DNA from: Desulfoferula mesophila
GTDB taxonomy: Bacteria; Desulfobacterota; Desulfarculia; Desulfarculales; Desulfarculaceae
DNA length: 64,000 nucleotides
Direction of reading: 5' to 3'
Assembly (NCBI RefSeq): GCF_037076455.1
Contig: NZ_AP028679.1
Coordinates: 3,921,501 to 3,985,500 of the forward strand
This document shows positions 15,572 to 24,564 of this stretch, one piece after another. Under the pieces are notes generated by a model that saw nothing but the letters and a program-made list of their open reading frames with translations, searched no databases and was not told the DNA's origin. How positions within the stretch are numbered: the stretch's first letter is position 1; each line of letters opens with the position of its first letter. A program made the translations under genes and the position numbers.

Positions 15572-16941
15572 GCCCCGCCCCGATTCGCCCTGCTCCCCGC
15601 CGCTCTCCAAGGGCGGAGGGGCCAAACGCAACCCCGACTGCTTCAATTCATCCATCACGGCCAGGTACTTTTGCCGGACCAGCTCCCGGTCCCAGGCCAG
15701 GCGCAGGTTGTCCATTATGTCGGCCTCCACGGCCTGGGCCAAATGGGTCAGCGCCTCGTGATCTTGGGGCAGGCGCACCTGCCGGGCCAGGTCGGCCAAT
15801 ACCTCCAACAGGCGCACCGTGCACATCACGTTTTCCCGCGCCGCCCGACGAATGGGCTCCAGGCAGCCCATGGCCACCAGAGCGAAGTCGACCTGGGGCA
15901 ACAGCAGGCGCAGCTCGCCGTTTTCATCCAGGCGAAAGGGGGGCCGCCGCCCCCGGGTGGCCAAGAGGGCCAGGCCCGACCCCAGCCAGTCGATGCAGGT
16001 GATGGCGGTGTAGGGGTCGTTCACCCCCGGCGAGAGCGCCCTGAGGGCGCTCTCGGCCAAAAGCCGGGCCACGTACTCCACGTCCTGGGCCTCGGTGCGC
16101 TCCACCCCCAGGGTAAAGCCCCGGTGCAGCCGCGCGGCCAGCTCCGGAGTGAAGCTCTCCGGCGGCCAGACCCGGCACAGGGCCCCGCCGGCGATCACGA
16201 AGTCGCCCGGCCGGTGGGTGAGCTCTATGAGCAGGTCCTGATCGCGGGCCAAATCATAGAGGCGGCCCAGGTCGGTCATCTGCAGATAGCCGCTCTGCTG
16301 GGCCCCGAGCTCCCCGGCCCGCCGCTCGAATCCCTGCGGCAGCTCCGGCGCGGCCCAGATGGCCTGGCCGTCCGCGGCCTCGGGAAACAGGCGGCGCACC
16401 GCGTCCTCCAGCTCGTGTCCCACCCGGGCCAGGAGGTTGTTGGCCTGAATGGAGGAGGCGATATGGTGGATGAAATAAATCAACACGCCTAGGCTGACCA
16501 GGGCCAGGGCCAGGCCCACGCTCACCGAAAGGTTGGGCAAGGGGACGCCGGATTCGTCGATGGTGGGCAGGGCCACCAAGCAATAGACAAAGGTGGCCAC
16601 GAAGGTGCCCATCACCAGCTGGTTGCCGGTGTCGTCCATGAAGTTGCGCACCAGGCGGGGGCCGAACTGGTTGGAGGTGAGGCTCAACACCAACATGGTC
16701 AGGGAAAAGACCAGGCCCGCCACGGTGATCATGGAACCGGCGATGGTGGAAAGCACCGCCCGGGCCCCCTGGGCGCTGCCCTGGTAGATCCACCACAGCT
16801 TGGCCTCGCCGGTCAGCCGCAGGTTGGCCTCCAGGACGGTGGTGATGTAGGCCAAGACCAGGCCGAAGCCACCAACAGGCCGGGCACGAACCACAGGCTG
16901 TAGCGCACGCGGTACCAAAGGCTGATTATGCGGTTTTTCAA
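15569..16941 (-). CDS. DUF2254 membrane protein with an apparent N-terminal frameshift
   Basis: DUF2254 proteins are predicted inner-membrane proteins of unknown role. The main frame gives TVLEANLRLTGEAKLWW, GSMITVAGLVFSLTMLVLSLTSNQFGPRL, three further hydrophobic helices and a soluble C-terminal half with SPGVNDPYTAITC, all typical. The expected start, a TTG at 16941 after GGAG encoding LKNRIISLWYRVRYSLWFVPG, lies in a different frame. The two join only if one base is restored near 16855-16885. Either the gene carries a real 1-base deletion or the sequence has an error there. Longer upstream starts in the main frame give non-family sequence. Confidence 0.7.
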
Positions 16942-17127
16942 TGCCGGGCTCCTTTGGTGCAATGGGGCGGCTAGGACAGGCCCCGCGGCCGGGCCCGCCG
17001 CTATCCGTCCCCTTAAATTCTAGCCGCGCCCCGGCCTCAGGGTCAAACCGCCCGGCGCTCCGGCAGCGAGCCTGCCTGTGACCATCGCGGCCCGGCCAGG
17101 CTTTTTGGCCCAACCCTAGGACACCAC

Positions 17128-17156
17128 TTCCAAATCGCACCGCGCTTTCCTATAAT
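17128..17156 (+). promoter_or_regulatory. Putative promoter of the large secreted-protein operon
   Basis: TATAAT at 17151-17156, with a weak TTCCAA -35 element at 17128-17133 and a 17-base spacer. It lies 85 bases upstream of the start codon. The rest of the 300-bp gap 16942-17241 shows nothing further. Confidence 0.45.
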
Positions 17157-17241
17157 GGGGCCGCGCTTCGACCGCTGCACGCCTGCCCGGAGACGCTGCG
17201 GGCGTTTGTGAACCCATGCCGCCGACAAGGAGACCCCAGCC

Positions 17242-20200
17242 ATGCGCCGCGCCTCGCTACTGTTCGCCTGCTGGTTGCTCTGGGCGTGCCTGGCGTGCTC
17301 CTTGGCCTTCGCCGCGCCTCCCGGCTACAGCGTCCACCAGGAGACCGGCCGGGCCTACTCCCTGGAAGTGCCGTCCCATTGGATAATCCGGCCCGGCTCC
17401 AAGGGCCGCACCGTGGTGTTTTCCGGCCCCAAGGGCGGCCCGGAATATCTCACCACCCTGAGCCTGCAGGTGGTGGACGCTTCGGCCTACCCCGACCTGG
17501 CGGCGGTATCGCGCGATTTGGTATCCCAGTGGTCGCGTATGCAAGGTTACCGGTTGCTGTCCGAGGAAAGGGGCTCCCTGGACGGGCAGAGCGCCCTGCG
17601 CCTGCTGGTGCGCTTCCGGAACCAGCAGGGGGAGGTTTTTGAGCGGGAGCAGTTCGTCTGCCGCAAGGGCCCCCACTATTACCTGCTGGCCTACACCGCG
17701 CCCCAGCGGATCTTCTCCCGAGGCCAGGCCTACCGCGACCGCGCCCTGGCCAGCCTGCGCCTGAGCACGCCCCAAGAGGCGCGCCAGCGGCAAGAGGCTC
17801 TGGACGTGGCCACCTATGGCCCAGCCCTGCTGGGGCAACTGCCGGGGCCGCTCTACGCCCCCTCTTTTGACAACGGCACTCCTCAGGGCAAGCAGGTGGC
17901 CCAGGTGCAGGCACGGTTGGTGGCCGAGTTGGCCCGCGCGGCCACGGACCAGGCCGGGGCGCAGAAACCGGCGCTGGCCGCCCTGGCCGCGCTGGGCGAG
18001 ATGCAGACCCGGCAGATGGCCCTGTTGGAAGAGCAAGCCGCCGCCTCGGAGCGGGGCAAGGCCTGGTGGGCCCGCCTGAAGCCCCTGTACAAGCTCCAAC
18101 TCAACTATAGTCTGGCCCAGGCGGCCCAGCGGGGCCTGGTGGAGGGCAACCTGGCCGGCCTGGGCAAGCCCGAGGAGGCGGGCCAAAGCCTGGCCGCGGT
18201 GCAGATGCTGGCCGGGCTGCAACTGGCGGTGAGCGACCAGCAGGCCTTGATCCTGCGCGAGAACCAGGAGGTATGGACCACCTCCATCAACCTTTGGGAC
18301 CAGCTTAGCGGCGACACGGCGCTGCCCGACGCCTTCCGTCTGCGCCTGGCCCAGCTCAACCAGCGCCAGCGCGAACTGGCCCTGGACCTGGGCCGGGCCA
18401 CCCTGGCGGCCAACGCCGCCCAGGCCCGCGACGTGCTGGTGGTCAGGGCCATGGAGCTTTTCGCCCGCGAAGTGACCAAGGCCTACGGCGCGGCGGTGGG
18501 CGAGGCCATCCCCCGCCTGCGGGCCCAGGCCGCCGAGTTGGCCAAGACCCGCCCCGGCGACCCGGCGGCCCAGGCGGTAAGCGCCACCCTGGACAACCTG
18601 GAGCGCGCCGCCGCCCAGATCAAGAAGGCCCAGGCCACCCCCTCCCTGGGAGATCGCCTGGCCCAATCCTTGACCCCTTCCCCGGCCTGGGCCGGGGCGC
18701 TGCAGTTCGCCCAGGACTTCGGCGAAAACCTGCTGTGGTCGGTGGCCCTGGCGGGCAAGGCCACGGCCAACGCAGGGCGCTTCGTGGCCAGCGGCCTGGA
18801 GACCAGCACCAAGCAGGTGACCAACTATCTGAGCTTCGCCGCCTACAGCCCTCTCAAGGTCACCTCCAATCCCCAGAAGCTGGTGGGCAGCGTCGATGAA
18901 ATAATCAAGAGCAACCCCAAAATGGCCAAGCACCGCCAGGTGATCGAAGCGCGCCTGACGGCCATGGCCCGGGGCCACGCGGCCAGCGACCTCCAGGGTT
19001 ACCTGCAGCTCAAAAAACAGACCACCGACGCGGCGGTGGCCGAGTACGCCAAGGGGCAGTACGGGGTGCGGGCCCTCAAGACGGGGGTGGAATACCTGGA
19101 CCAGGTCAAGACCATGAAGGTGGAACCGGCGGCCAAGTGGGTGGCCGATCGGGTGACCAAGGGGCTCTTGGGCAACCAGGTGGGCGGCTACCTGAGCCCG
19201 CTGGCCCAGGGCGCGGCCTCGCTTCTGGCGGGCACCGCCTACAAGGTGGTGGCCGATTTGCCCAAAAACGTCATGGTGATCATAAACCCCCAGACCAGCT
19301 ACGCCGAAAAGACCCAGGCCACCTATGAACTGGTCGGTAGCCTGGGGGCCTCGGCCTTGTGCTACACCGGCACCGCCACGGCCGTGGTCGGCAAGCTGGC
19401 CCCCGGCGTGGCCTCGGGGGCGGCCTGGGCCTACAAGGCCGGGGCCGGTCTGGTGAGCCGCATGATGCCCGCCGGAGTCAAGGCCGCCTCCCAGGCGGCC
19501 GCCAAGATGGTGGTGCCGGTGGCCCAGAGCGCGGGGCGTCAGGTGGCCCGGGAAGTGGCCGCCCTGCTGCCCGCCGAGGCCCAGGCGGTCAAGTACGCGG
19601 TCACCGGGATACAGCAAGGCGTGAGCAAGCTCACGGCCATGGCCGCCCAGCCGGTGGGGGCCACCTTCGCCGCCGAGACCAAGGCCATGGTCAGCGAGGT
19701 GGTCAAGAACGTGACCATGAGCGGAACCCGCAGTGAGATACTCAAGGCCTTTGCCGGCAACTTCGCCATCAAGCCCCTGTTGGAGGGCGCGGCCAACGAC
19801 AGCTTCTCCGGCAACGTGCTGCTGCCCGTGTTGCAGGCGGCCGAGGCCGCGGCCACCGCCCCGCCGCAATCCACCGGAGTGAGTCGCAGCTTCAACAACT
19901 CCAACCTGGTCAAGAACGACCAGAACAAAATAGAGCGCTCTTTCAACAACGACAACCTGGTCAAGGCCGGCCAAGGATTCGAGACCAATGCGGCCACCGG
20001 GGCAAACAAGGCCGAAGACAAGCAGGCGACCGCCCCAAAGGCCGAAACCCCGCCAGCTAAAAAAGCCAAGCCCCGCCAGGAAACCCCGGAAGAGCGCAAG
20101 GCTCGGCGCGACGCGCTCATGGCCAAGGCCAAGCGCCTGACCGCCCGCGGGGACAACCCGGTGTACGGCGAGCAGAAGGTGGACTCCACGGCGGTGATCC

Positions 20201-20769
20201 CCGAGACCTGCACCATCGACACCGTGTCCTGGCACTCCAAGTACCCGGAGTACAAATGGTCGGCCATCTACTATGTCCGGGGAGGCCAGGTCACCGCCAC
20301 CACCAACAACACCCACAGCTTCCAAAAGTGGTGCAACGAAAACTGGTGCTGCACCCCCCAGCGCACCACCGGCACCTTCAGCGGCAGCCTGATGAACAAC
20401 GTCATCACCGGCACTTGGAACATGACCAGCCACCCCAGCCACTGTTGGAGCGCCTGGAACAAGAGCACCAAGGGAGCCGACGGCAAACACACCAGCACCA
20501 AGGTGCGTTGCGAGTACACCCAATCCTCCACCCACACCCTGCGCAACACCTTGACCCTGAACACTGGCGGTACCATCGAAGAAACCTACAGCGGCAGCGG
20601 CACGTCCAAAACCGTCTGGGGGCCCACCTGCTACGAAAAAGTTGCCGGCACCACCCAAACCCACTCCTGGACATCTTCCTGGGACGACCCCAAGATGGAG
20701 GCGGATATGCGCAAACCCATGATCGGGGTGTGGGAAATTCGCAAACGGCCCCCGGCCAAGGAGAAGTGA
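17242..20769 (+). CDS. Large secreted protein of unknown function with PsbP/DcrB-like N-terminus
   Basis: A 1,175-residue exported protein. Signal peptide 1-24 (...CSLAFA|AP). Residues ~28-175 form a domain with YSLEVPSHWIIRPG...VFSGPKGG and YYLLAYTAPQRIF, shared with the convergent lipoprotein at 22035-23018. Residues ~180-490 are Ala/Gln-rich and helical. Residues ~490-870 are hydrophobic and Ala/Gly/Val-rich, with possible membrane-active helices. A duplicated SFNN(S/D)NLVK motif sits near 884 and 901, followed by a Lys/Glu/Pro linker. The last ~190 residues are Thr/Ser/Asn-rich beta sequence with seven cysteines (WCNENWCC). I do not recognise the family. ATG follows AAGGAG. The TPR gene follows after 6 bases. 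Confidence 0.7.
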   Translation: MRRASLLFACWLLWACLACSLAFAAPPGYSVHQETGRAYSLEVPSHWIIRPGSKGRTVVFSGPKGGPEYLTTLSLQVVDASAYPDLAAVSRDLVSQWSRMQGYRLLSEERGSLDGQSALRLLVRFRNQQGEVFEREQFVCRKGPHYYLLAYTAPQRIFSRGQAYRDRALASLRLSTPQEARQRQEALDVATYGPALLGQLPGPLYAPSFDNGTPQGKQVAQVQARLVAELARAATDQAGAQKPALAALAALGEMQTRQMALLEEQAAASERGKAWWARLKPLYKLQLNYSLAQAAQRGLVEGNLAGLGKPEEAGQSLAAVQMLAGLQLAVSDQQALILRENQEVWTTSINLWDQLSGDTALPDAFRLRLAQLNQRQRELALDLGRATLAANAAQARDVLVVRAMELFAREVTKAYGAAVGEAIPRLRAQAAELAKTRPGDPAAQAVSATLDNLERAAAQIKKAQATPSLGDRLAQSLTPSPAWAGALQFAQDFGENLLWSVALAGKATANAGRFVASGLETSTKQVTNYLSFAAYSPLKVTSNPQKLVGSVDEIIKSNPKMAKHRQVIEARLTAMARGHAASDLQGYLQLKKQTTDAAVAEYAKGQYGVRALKTGVEYLDQVKTMKVEPAAKWVADRVTKGLLGNQVGGYLSPLAQGAASLLAGTAYKVVADLPKNVMVIINPQTSYAEKTQATYELVGSLGASALCYTGTATAVVGKLAPGVASGAAWAYKAGAGLVSRMMPAGVKAASQAAAKMVVPVAQSAGRQVAREVAALLPAEAQAVKYAVTGIQQGVSKLTAMAAQPVGATFAAETKAMVSEVVKNVTMSGTRSEILKAFAGNFAIKPLLEGAANDSFSGNVLLPVLQAAEAAATAPPQSTGVSRSFNNSNLVKNDQNKIERSFNNDNLVKAGQGFETNAATGANKAEDKQATAPKAETPPAKKAKPRQETPEERKARRDALMAKAKRLTARGDNPVYGEQKVDSTAVIPETCTIDTVSWHSKYPEYKWSAIYYVRGGQVTATTNNTHSFQKWCNENWCCTPQRTTGTFSGSLMNNVITGTWNMTSHPSHCWSAWNKSTKGADGKHTSTKVRCEYTQSSTHTLRNTLTLNTGGTIEETYSGSGTSKTVWGPTCYEKVAGTTQTHSWTSSWDDPKMEADMRKPMIGVWEIRKRPPAKEK

Positions 20770-20775
20770 TCAACC

Positions 20776-21492
20776 ATGCGCTACCCAACGCTAACGGCCC
20801 TGCTGGCCGCCGGGCTGCTGGCCGCCGCACCAGCCGGGGCCCAATGGGTGCCCAACCAGCCGCCCGCCGCTGCCTCTGAAAAAGCGCCCAGCGGCCAGGC
20901 GGCCCCGGCCCAAAGCTCGCCCTTCAACCTGCCGGAAAAGGGCCGGCCCCCCGCGGCCCCGCCCGCCCCGGCCCAGAGCCAACAGGCGGACAGCCCCTTC
21001 GCGCTGCCGGGCAAGACGGCGGGCTCCGCCACGCCCACCGCCCAACCTCCGGCTCAACCGCCGGCCAAGAGCGACAGCCCCTTCGCCCTGCCCGCCAAGC
21101 CCCCGGCCCAGGCCAAAGGCCCCAGTTCCCAGGCCCTGGTGGACCGAGGCGTGGCCCTGGCCCAGGAGGGCAAGCTGGACCAGGCCAGGGAGGCCTTTTT
21201 CGCGGCGGTGGCCAAGGACCCCGGCAACGCGGTGGCCTGGAACAACCTGGGGCTCACCCTGCGCCGCCAAGGCAAGCTGAAGCAGGCGGCCCAGGCCTAT
21301 GAGAAGGCCATCAAGGCCGACCCCTCCTACGCGGTGCCTTACAAGAACCTGGGGGTGCTTTTGGAAAAGGCGGGGGAGCGGGCCACCGCGGCCAAGGCCT
21401 ACCGCCGCTACGCCGAGCTGGCCCCCCAGGCCCCGGACGCCGCCACGGTGGGCAAACGGGCCGCCTGGCTGGAATCCACGCTTAAAAAATGA
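20776..21492 (+). CDS. Secreted TPR protein with SPFALP repeats
   Basis: A 238-residue exported protein. The signal peptide ends near PAGA|QW. Residues ~45-115 are Pro/Ala-rich and hold three spaced SPF(N/A)LP(E/G/A)K motifs. Residues ~118-225 carry about three tetratricopeptide repeats: ALVDRGVALAQEGKLDQA, VAWNNLGLTLRRQGKLKQA and VPYKNLGVLLEKAGERATA. TPRs imply a protein-binding role in the periplasm, most plausibly for its operon partner upstream, 6 bases away. The downstream lipoprotein begins 14 bases after its stop. Confidence 0.75.
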   Translation: MRYPTLTALLAAGLLAAAPAGAQWVPNQPPAAASEKAPSGQAAPAQSSPFNLPEKGRPPAAPPAPAQSQQADSPFALPGKTAGSATPTAQPPAQPPAKSDSPFALPAKPPAQAKGPSSQALVDRGVALAQEGKLDQAREAFFAAVAKDPGNAVAWNNLGLTLRRQGKLKQAAQAYEKAIKADPSYAVPYKNLGVLLEKAGERATAAKAYRRYAELAPQAPDAATVGKRAAWLESTLKK

Positions 21493-21506
21493 CGAGGAAA
21501 AATCCC

Positions 21507-21938
21507 ATGCCCGCAACCCGCATAACGTCCGTCCTGAGCGCTGTCCTCCTGCTGGTCTTTTTGGCGGGCTGCGCCGAGGTAAGCAAGTCCGTGCCCCAGG
21601 AGTGGAGCGCGGCCTTCAAGAACGGCCAGAAACGCTACGTGCTCACCAGCGGCCTCAACCTGCGTGAGTGTCCCACCACCTCCTGCCGCATCCTGGCGGT
21701 GCTGCGCCACGGGGACATCGTCATGACCACCGGCGAGAAGAAGGGCTGGTCCTACGTGGAGACCGCCTCTGGAGGCCAACAGGGTTGGGTGTCCAGCCGC
21801 TATCTGGGCAGCGACCCGGGCCAGAGCCCGCCGCCCACGACGACCAAGGCCTTGACCGAGCCGCCGCCCCTGCCCAAGGAGCAGTGGGGCGCGCCGGGTT
21901 CCACCCCGCCGCCGGTAAAGGAACAATACGGCAAGTAG
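21507..21938 (+). CDS. SH3-domain lipoprotein
   Basis: A 143-residue lipoprotein. The signal peptide ends in the lipobox VFLAGC, so it is acylated at Cys and membrane-anchored. The middle (VLTSGLNLRECPTTSCRILAVLRHGDIVMTTGEKKGWSYVE...GWVSSRYL) is a bacterial SH3 domain, a fold that often binds cell-wall peptides or mediates protein contacts. The tail is Pro-rich. I prefer ATG 21507 (after GAGG) to an in-frame ATG at 21489 that overlaps the TPR stop and lacks a ribosome site. Third gene of the secreted-protein operon. Confidence 0.78.
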   Translation: MPATRITSVLSAVLLLVFLAGCAEVSKSVPQEWSAAFKNGQKRYVLTSGLNLRECPTTSCRILAVLRHGDIVMTTGEKKGWSYVETASGGQQGWVSSRYLGSDPGQSPPPTTTKALTEPPPLPKEQWGAPGSTPPPVKEQYGK

Positions 21939-21956
21939 GCCCGGCCCAAAATCTAA

Positions 21957-22009
21957 GCGCGCCGCTGGTTCGGCGGTCGGGCGATGGCCCGCACCGAACC
22001 AGGGCGCGC
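21957..22009. terminator. Bidirectional hairpin between convergent operons
   Basis: CTGGTTCGG (21965-21973) pairs with CCGAACCAG (21994-22002). The stem is extended outward by GCGC pairs and inward by a GGGC/GCCC pair. It lies between two convergent stop codons and lacks a strong T-run. Confidence 0.6.
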
Positions 22010-22034
22010 TGGAGTCTTGGCAGTCGGCCAGGCC

Positions 22035-23018
22035 CTAAGGCTTGGTGAAGCGCCAGCTGTCCACCACCCGCTGGAACGCCGCCAGGTTGGCCTGGTAAAT
22101 CTGGCTGGGCGCGCTGTAGCTGACCAGGAAGATGTAGCGGGCCTTTTGCACCCCCACCTGGGCGTGGCCGAATTCCTGGGCCTTGCCCGTGGTGTCCTTG
22201 GCCTGGTAGGAGGCCAGGAAATAGGGGGCCTGCTGCCCGGCCATGGTCACTTCGCCCTTTTTGAGGATCTTGGCTTGGGGCACCTGGCCGATCTGGGCCA
22301 GCAGGCCCTTCATCTGCCCCACCAACGTGGCCCCGTTAACCTGCTTGTCGATGATCTGCACCACCAGGGAGACCTCGTGGGCCGGGCTGCCCTGGGGGCC
22401 GCTGATCAGATAGTCGCCGCCCTTGGTCAGCTTCCAGCCCCAGTCGCGGGGAATCTGGATGGCGAAGCCGAAGTTGGGCTCGCTGATCTCCTTGTAGCCC
22501 TCGGGCACGGAGGACGGGGCGCTTTGCGGCGCCGGGGCCGCCGCCTGGGGGGCGGGCGCGGGGGCCGGCGCGCTTTGCGGCGCCGGGGCCGCCTGGGCCT
22601 GGACCACGCTGAACTGGGCGGTCTGCGCCTGCTTGCCGTCCAGCAGGTAGACCACCTCGTAGGTGCCCAGGGGCCAGCCGTTGGCCGGGGGCGTGAGCTT
22701 GAAGCTCACGTAGGCCCCTTCCTTGAGCACTACCTGATCCTCGGCGATCTGGCGGCGCTGGCCTTCCAGATAGTAGAACACCGCCTTAACCTTGGTGCCC
22801 GCCGGGGCGGAGGCCACCTTGGCGGTGGCGAAGATGGGTCCGGAGGTGGGAGGAATCTGGCTCACCACTTCGGTGGGGGCCTGGGTCTTGGGGTCCACCG
22901 CCGTGGCGATCTTGGGCTCGCTCAGGCTGGCCGTGGAGCAGGAAAAAGAGCCCTCGCAGGCGGCCAGCCCGGCCAGGGCGGCCAACAGGAAATAGCATAT
23001 ATAACGAGTCAGATGCAT
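22035..23018 (-). CDS. Lipoprotein with C-terminal PsbP/DcrB-like domain
   Basis: A 327-residue lipoprotein with lipobox LAAC near residue 20. Residues ~40-150 look like a beta-sandwich accessory domain (FATAKVASAPAGTKVKAVFYYLEG...PLGTYEVVYLLDG). A Pro/Ala/Gln low-complexity linker with repeated PAPQSAP follows. The last ~150 residues (FGFAIQIPRDWGWKL...ISGPQGSPAHEV...FLVSYSAPSQIY) are the same domain type as the N-terminus of the large secreted protein at 17242. ATG at 23018 follows GGGAGG. It converges on the secreted-protein operon and probably serves the same envelope function, which is unknown. Confidence 0.75.
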   Translation of the reverse strand: MHLTRYICYFLLAALAGLAACEGSFSCSTASLSEPKIATAVDPKTQAPTEVVSQIPPTSGPIFATAKVASAPAGTKVKAVFYYLEGQRRQIAEDQVVLKEGAYVSFKLTPPANGWPLGTYEVVYLLDGKQAQTAQFSVVQAQAAPAPQSAPAPAPAPQAAAPAPQSAPSSVPEGYKEISEPNFGFAIQIPRDWGWKLTKGGDYLISGPQGSPAHEVSLVVQIIDKQVNGATLVGQMKGLLAQIGQVPQAKILKKGEVTMAGQQAPYFLASYQAKDTTGKAQEFGHAQVGVQKARYIFLVSYSAPSQIYQANLAAFQRVVDSWRFTKP

Positions 23019-23401
23019 TTTACCGGGCCTCCCATGCTCGGGAGCGCGGCCTCGGGCCTGGCCCCCACTAAGGTTCTTCAAAGCGCCACCAGGTTAGCAC
23101 AGCCAGGCGAGGCGAACGCAGGCGGTGCTCTCATCCTTGCATCGAGCCAGGGACGGACTCCAGGCTCTGGCCGACGATCTCGGGTCGGGGCCGTGCGCGA
23201 GCGGATGGCTCACTGGCGGGCCCGGTGGCTCAGGCGGTATAGTTCCATACTTCGGCGGTAGAGCTTGCCTTTGCCGGTATTTTTTCGGACCCGCCCCCAA
23301 CCGGACAAGACCGGGGGCCCTTAATGTAACTTGGCCAAGCACCCGGCGGATAGAGGAAAAGTGACTATGCTGGTGAACGGCGTTGGAGTAGCTTTGCAAG
23401 G
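23019..23401. other. Intergenic region without identifiable gene
   Basis: 383 bases between divergent genes. It begins with CACAGCCAGGCGAGGCGAACGCAGGCGG (about 23099), which loosely resembles the start of the dispersed 118-bp repeat but lacks the stem. No tRNA-like cloverleaf, ORF with ribosome site or clear promoter was found. Confidence 0.4.
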
Positions 23402-24130
23402 ATGTTGAATGAATTAGCCCCCGCCATAATCCTGATCCTGGCCGCCTTCACCTTTTCCTTTGCCGGGTTCGGCTTCCCCTGGGTGGCCCTGCCCCTGCTC
23501 TCGCTGGTGATGCCCCTACGCGAGGCCATCATCTTCCACTACCCCTTTGTGCTGGCCCTGGTTTTCTACCACGCCTGGCGCTACCGGGGGCACCTGGCCT
23601 GGCGCAGGCACCTGCCCTTGCTGGTGGGAGCGGCGGCGGGCATGCCTCTGGGGGTATGGCTGCTGCTGGCCCTGCCCGAGGATATCATGCGCAAGGGCAT
23701 GGCCCTGTTCGTGGCCCTGTCGGTGCTGGCGCTCAGCCGCGACTGGGGTGAGCGCCTGGCCAAGAAGGTCAGCGCCACCCCCCTGGGCGGGGCGGCCATC
23801 GGGCTGCTCAGCGGCTGGCTCCAGGGGGCCTATGCCATCGGCGGGCCGCCGGTGGTGCTCTACATCATGGCCCGGGCCAAGAGCCCCCAGGAGATCAAGG
23901 GCTTTCTGGGGGTGTACTTCACCTTCATCTGCGTGGTCTCCGCCTCCTTGTATCTGGCCAGCGGCCTGTTCACCGCCCACTGGTTCAAGCTGTCGCTCTA
24001 CTACAGCCCGGCGGTGCTGATCGGCACCGTGGCCGGGGCCTGGGCCTTCAAGCGGGTGAGCCCGGCGGTTTTCCGCAAGATCGTTCTGGTGCTGCTGTTG
24101 GCCGCCGCGGTGGCCCTGTGGTTCAGCTGA
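23402..24130 (+). CDS. TSUP-family (TauE/SafE) membrane permease
   Basis: A 242-residue inner-membrane protein with about seven to eight helices. It shows the internally repeated TSUP layout: FTFSFAGFGFPWVALPLLSL near residue 20 and its counterpart LLSGWLQGAYAIGGPPVVLYIM near 140. Family members export sulfite, sulfoacetate or other small organosulfur and carboxylate anions. The substrate here is open; in a sulfur-metabolising anaerobe a sulfur oxyanion is plausible but unproved. It stands alone between two non-coding gaps. Confidence 0.82.
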   Translation: MLNELAPAIILILAAFTFSFAGFGFPWVALPLLSLVMPLREAIIFHYPFVLALVFYHAWRYRGHLAWRRHLPLLVGAAAGMPLGVWLLLALPEDIMRKGMALFVALSVLALSRDWGERLAKKVSATPLGGAAIGLLSGWLQGAYAIGGPPVVLYIMARAKSPQEIKGFLGVYFTFICVVSASLYLASGLFTAHWFKLSLYYSPAVLIGTVAGAWAFKRVSPAVFRKIVLVLLLAAAVALWFS

Positions 24131-24431
24131 GCAGCCAGGGCCTCCACCGGGGCCTTCGGCCGGCCCGGATCGCCTAACCGAGCGTAACCTCCGTTTTTTT
24201 GGGGCCCGTCACCCCCGCCTTTCAACTTTATCCCCCCGCCCGTCACTGCCCGCCCGTTCGCGCATTTTGCCGGGTTTTATGGCATTGTCCGTGCCGACAT
24301 TGCCGTTCAGGCCCTTAATGGCCCCAGACACCCTCTCTCAAGGCCCTGTCACCCCCTCATCTAGCTGACCATCGCGTCTTAAAACGCGGTAAGCACTACT
24401 CCAGCGTAGGTTTTTCACGGAAAATTTTAAT

Positions 24432-24502
24432 ACAATGTGTGCGAAATCGCCTTAATTACACATTGTGTAAACAATAATGAACAATGTGTAAAAAATGTGT
24501 TG
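24432..24502. promoter_or_regulatory. Cluster of ACAATGTGT-type operator sites upstream of the iclR-like gene
   Basis: A perfect 15-bp palindrome TTACACATTGTGTAA (24456-24470) is flanked by half-sites ACAATGTGT (24432-24440) and ACAATGTGTAA (24481-24491), plus AATGTGTT just after. The core is unusually AT-rich for this genome. A related palindrome occurs at 25416-25432 before the transporter operon. The remaining gap 24131-24430 shows no gene. Confidence 0.65.
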
Positions 24503-24564
24503 ACCGGCAGATGCTGCCGCTTTAGGGTCTTGTGGAACACGCAAATCCAGGGTTGAGAGAGTTT

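Noticed and set aside
17257-20664. Very long open frame antisense to the large secreted protein gene
   Set aside because: High GC with third-position bias makes antisense frames open. The plus-strand frame has a signal peptide, domains, a ribosome site and an operon; the antisense one has none.
23210-23290. Possible tRNA in the gap before the TSUP gene (GGCCCGGTGGCTCAGG...)
   Set aside because: No T-loop GTTCGAAT-type sequence and no consistent cloverleaf could be folded.
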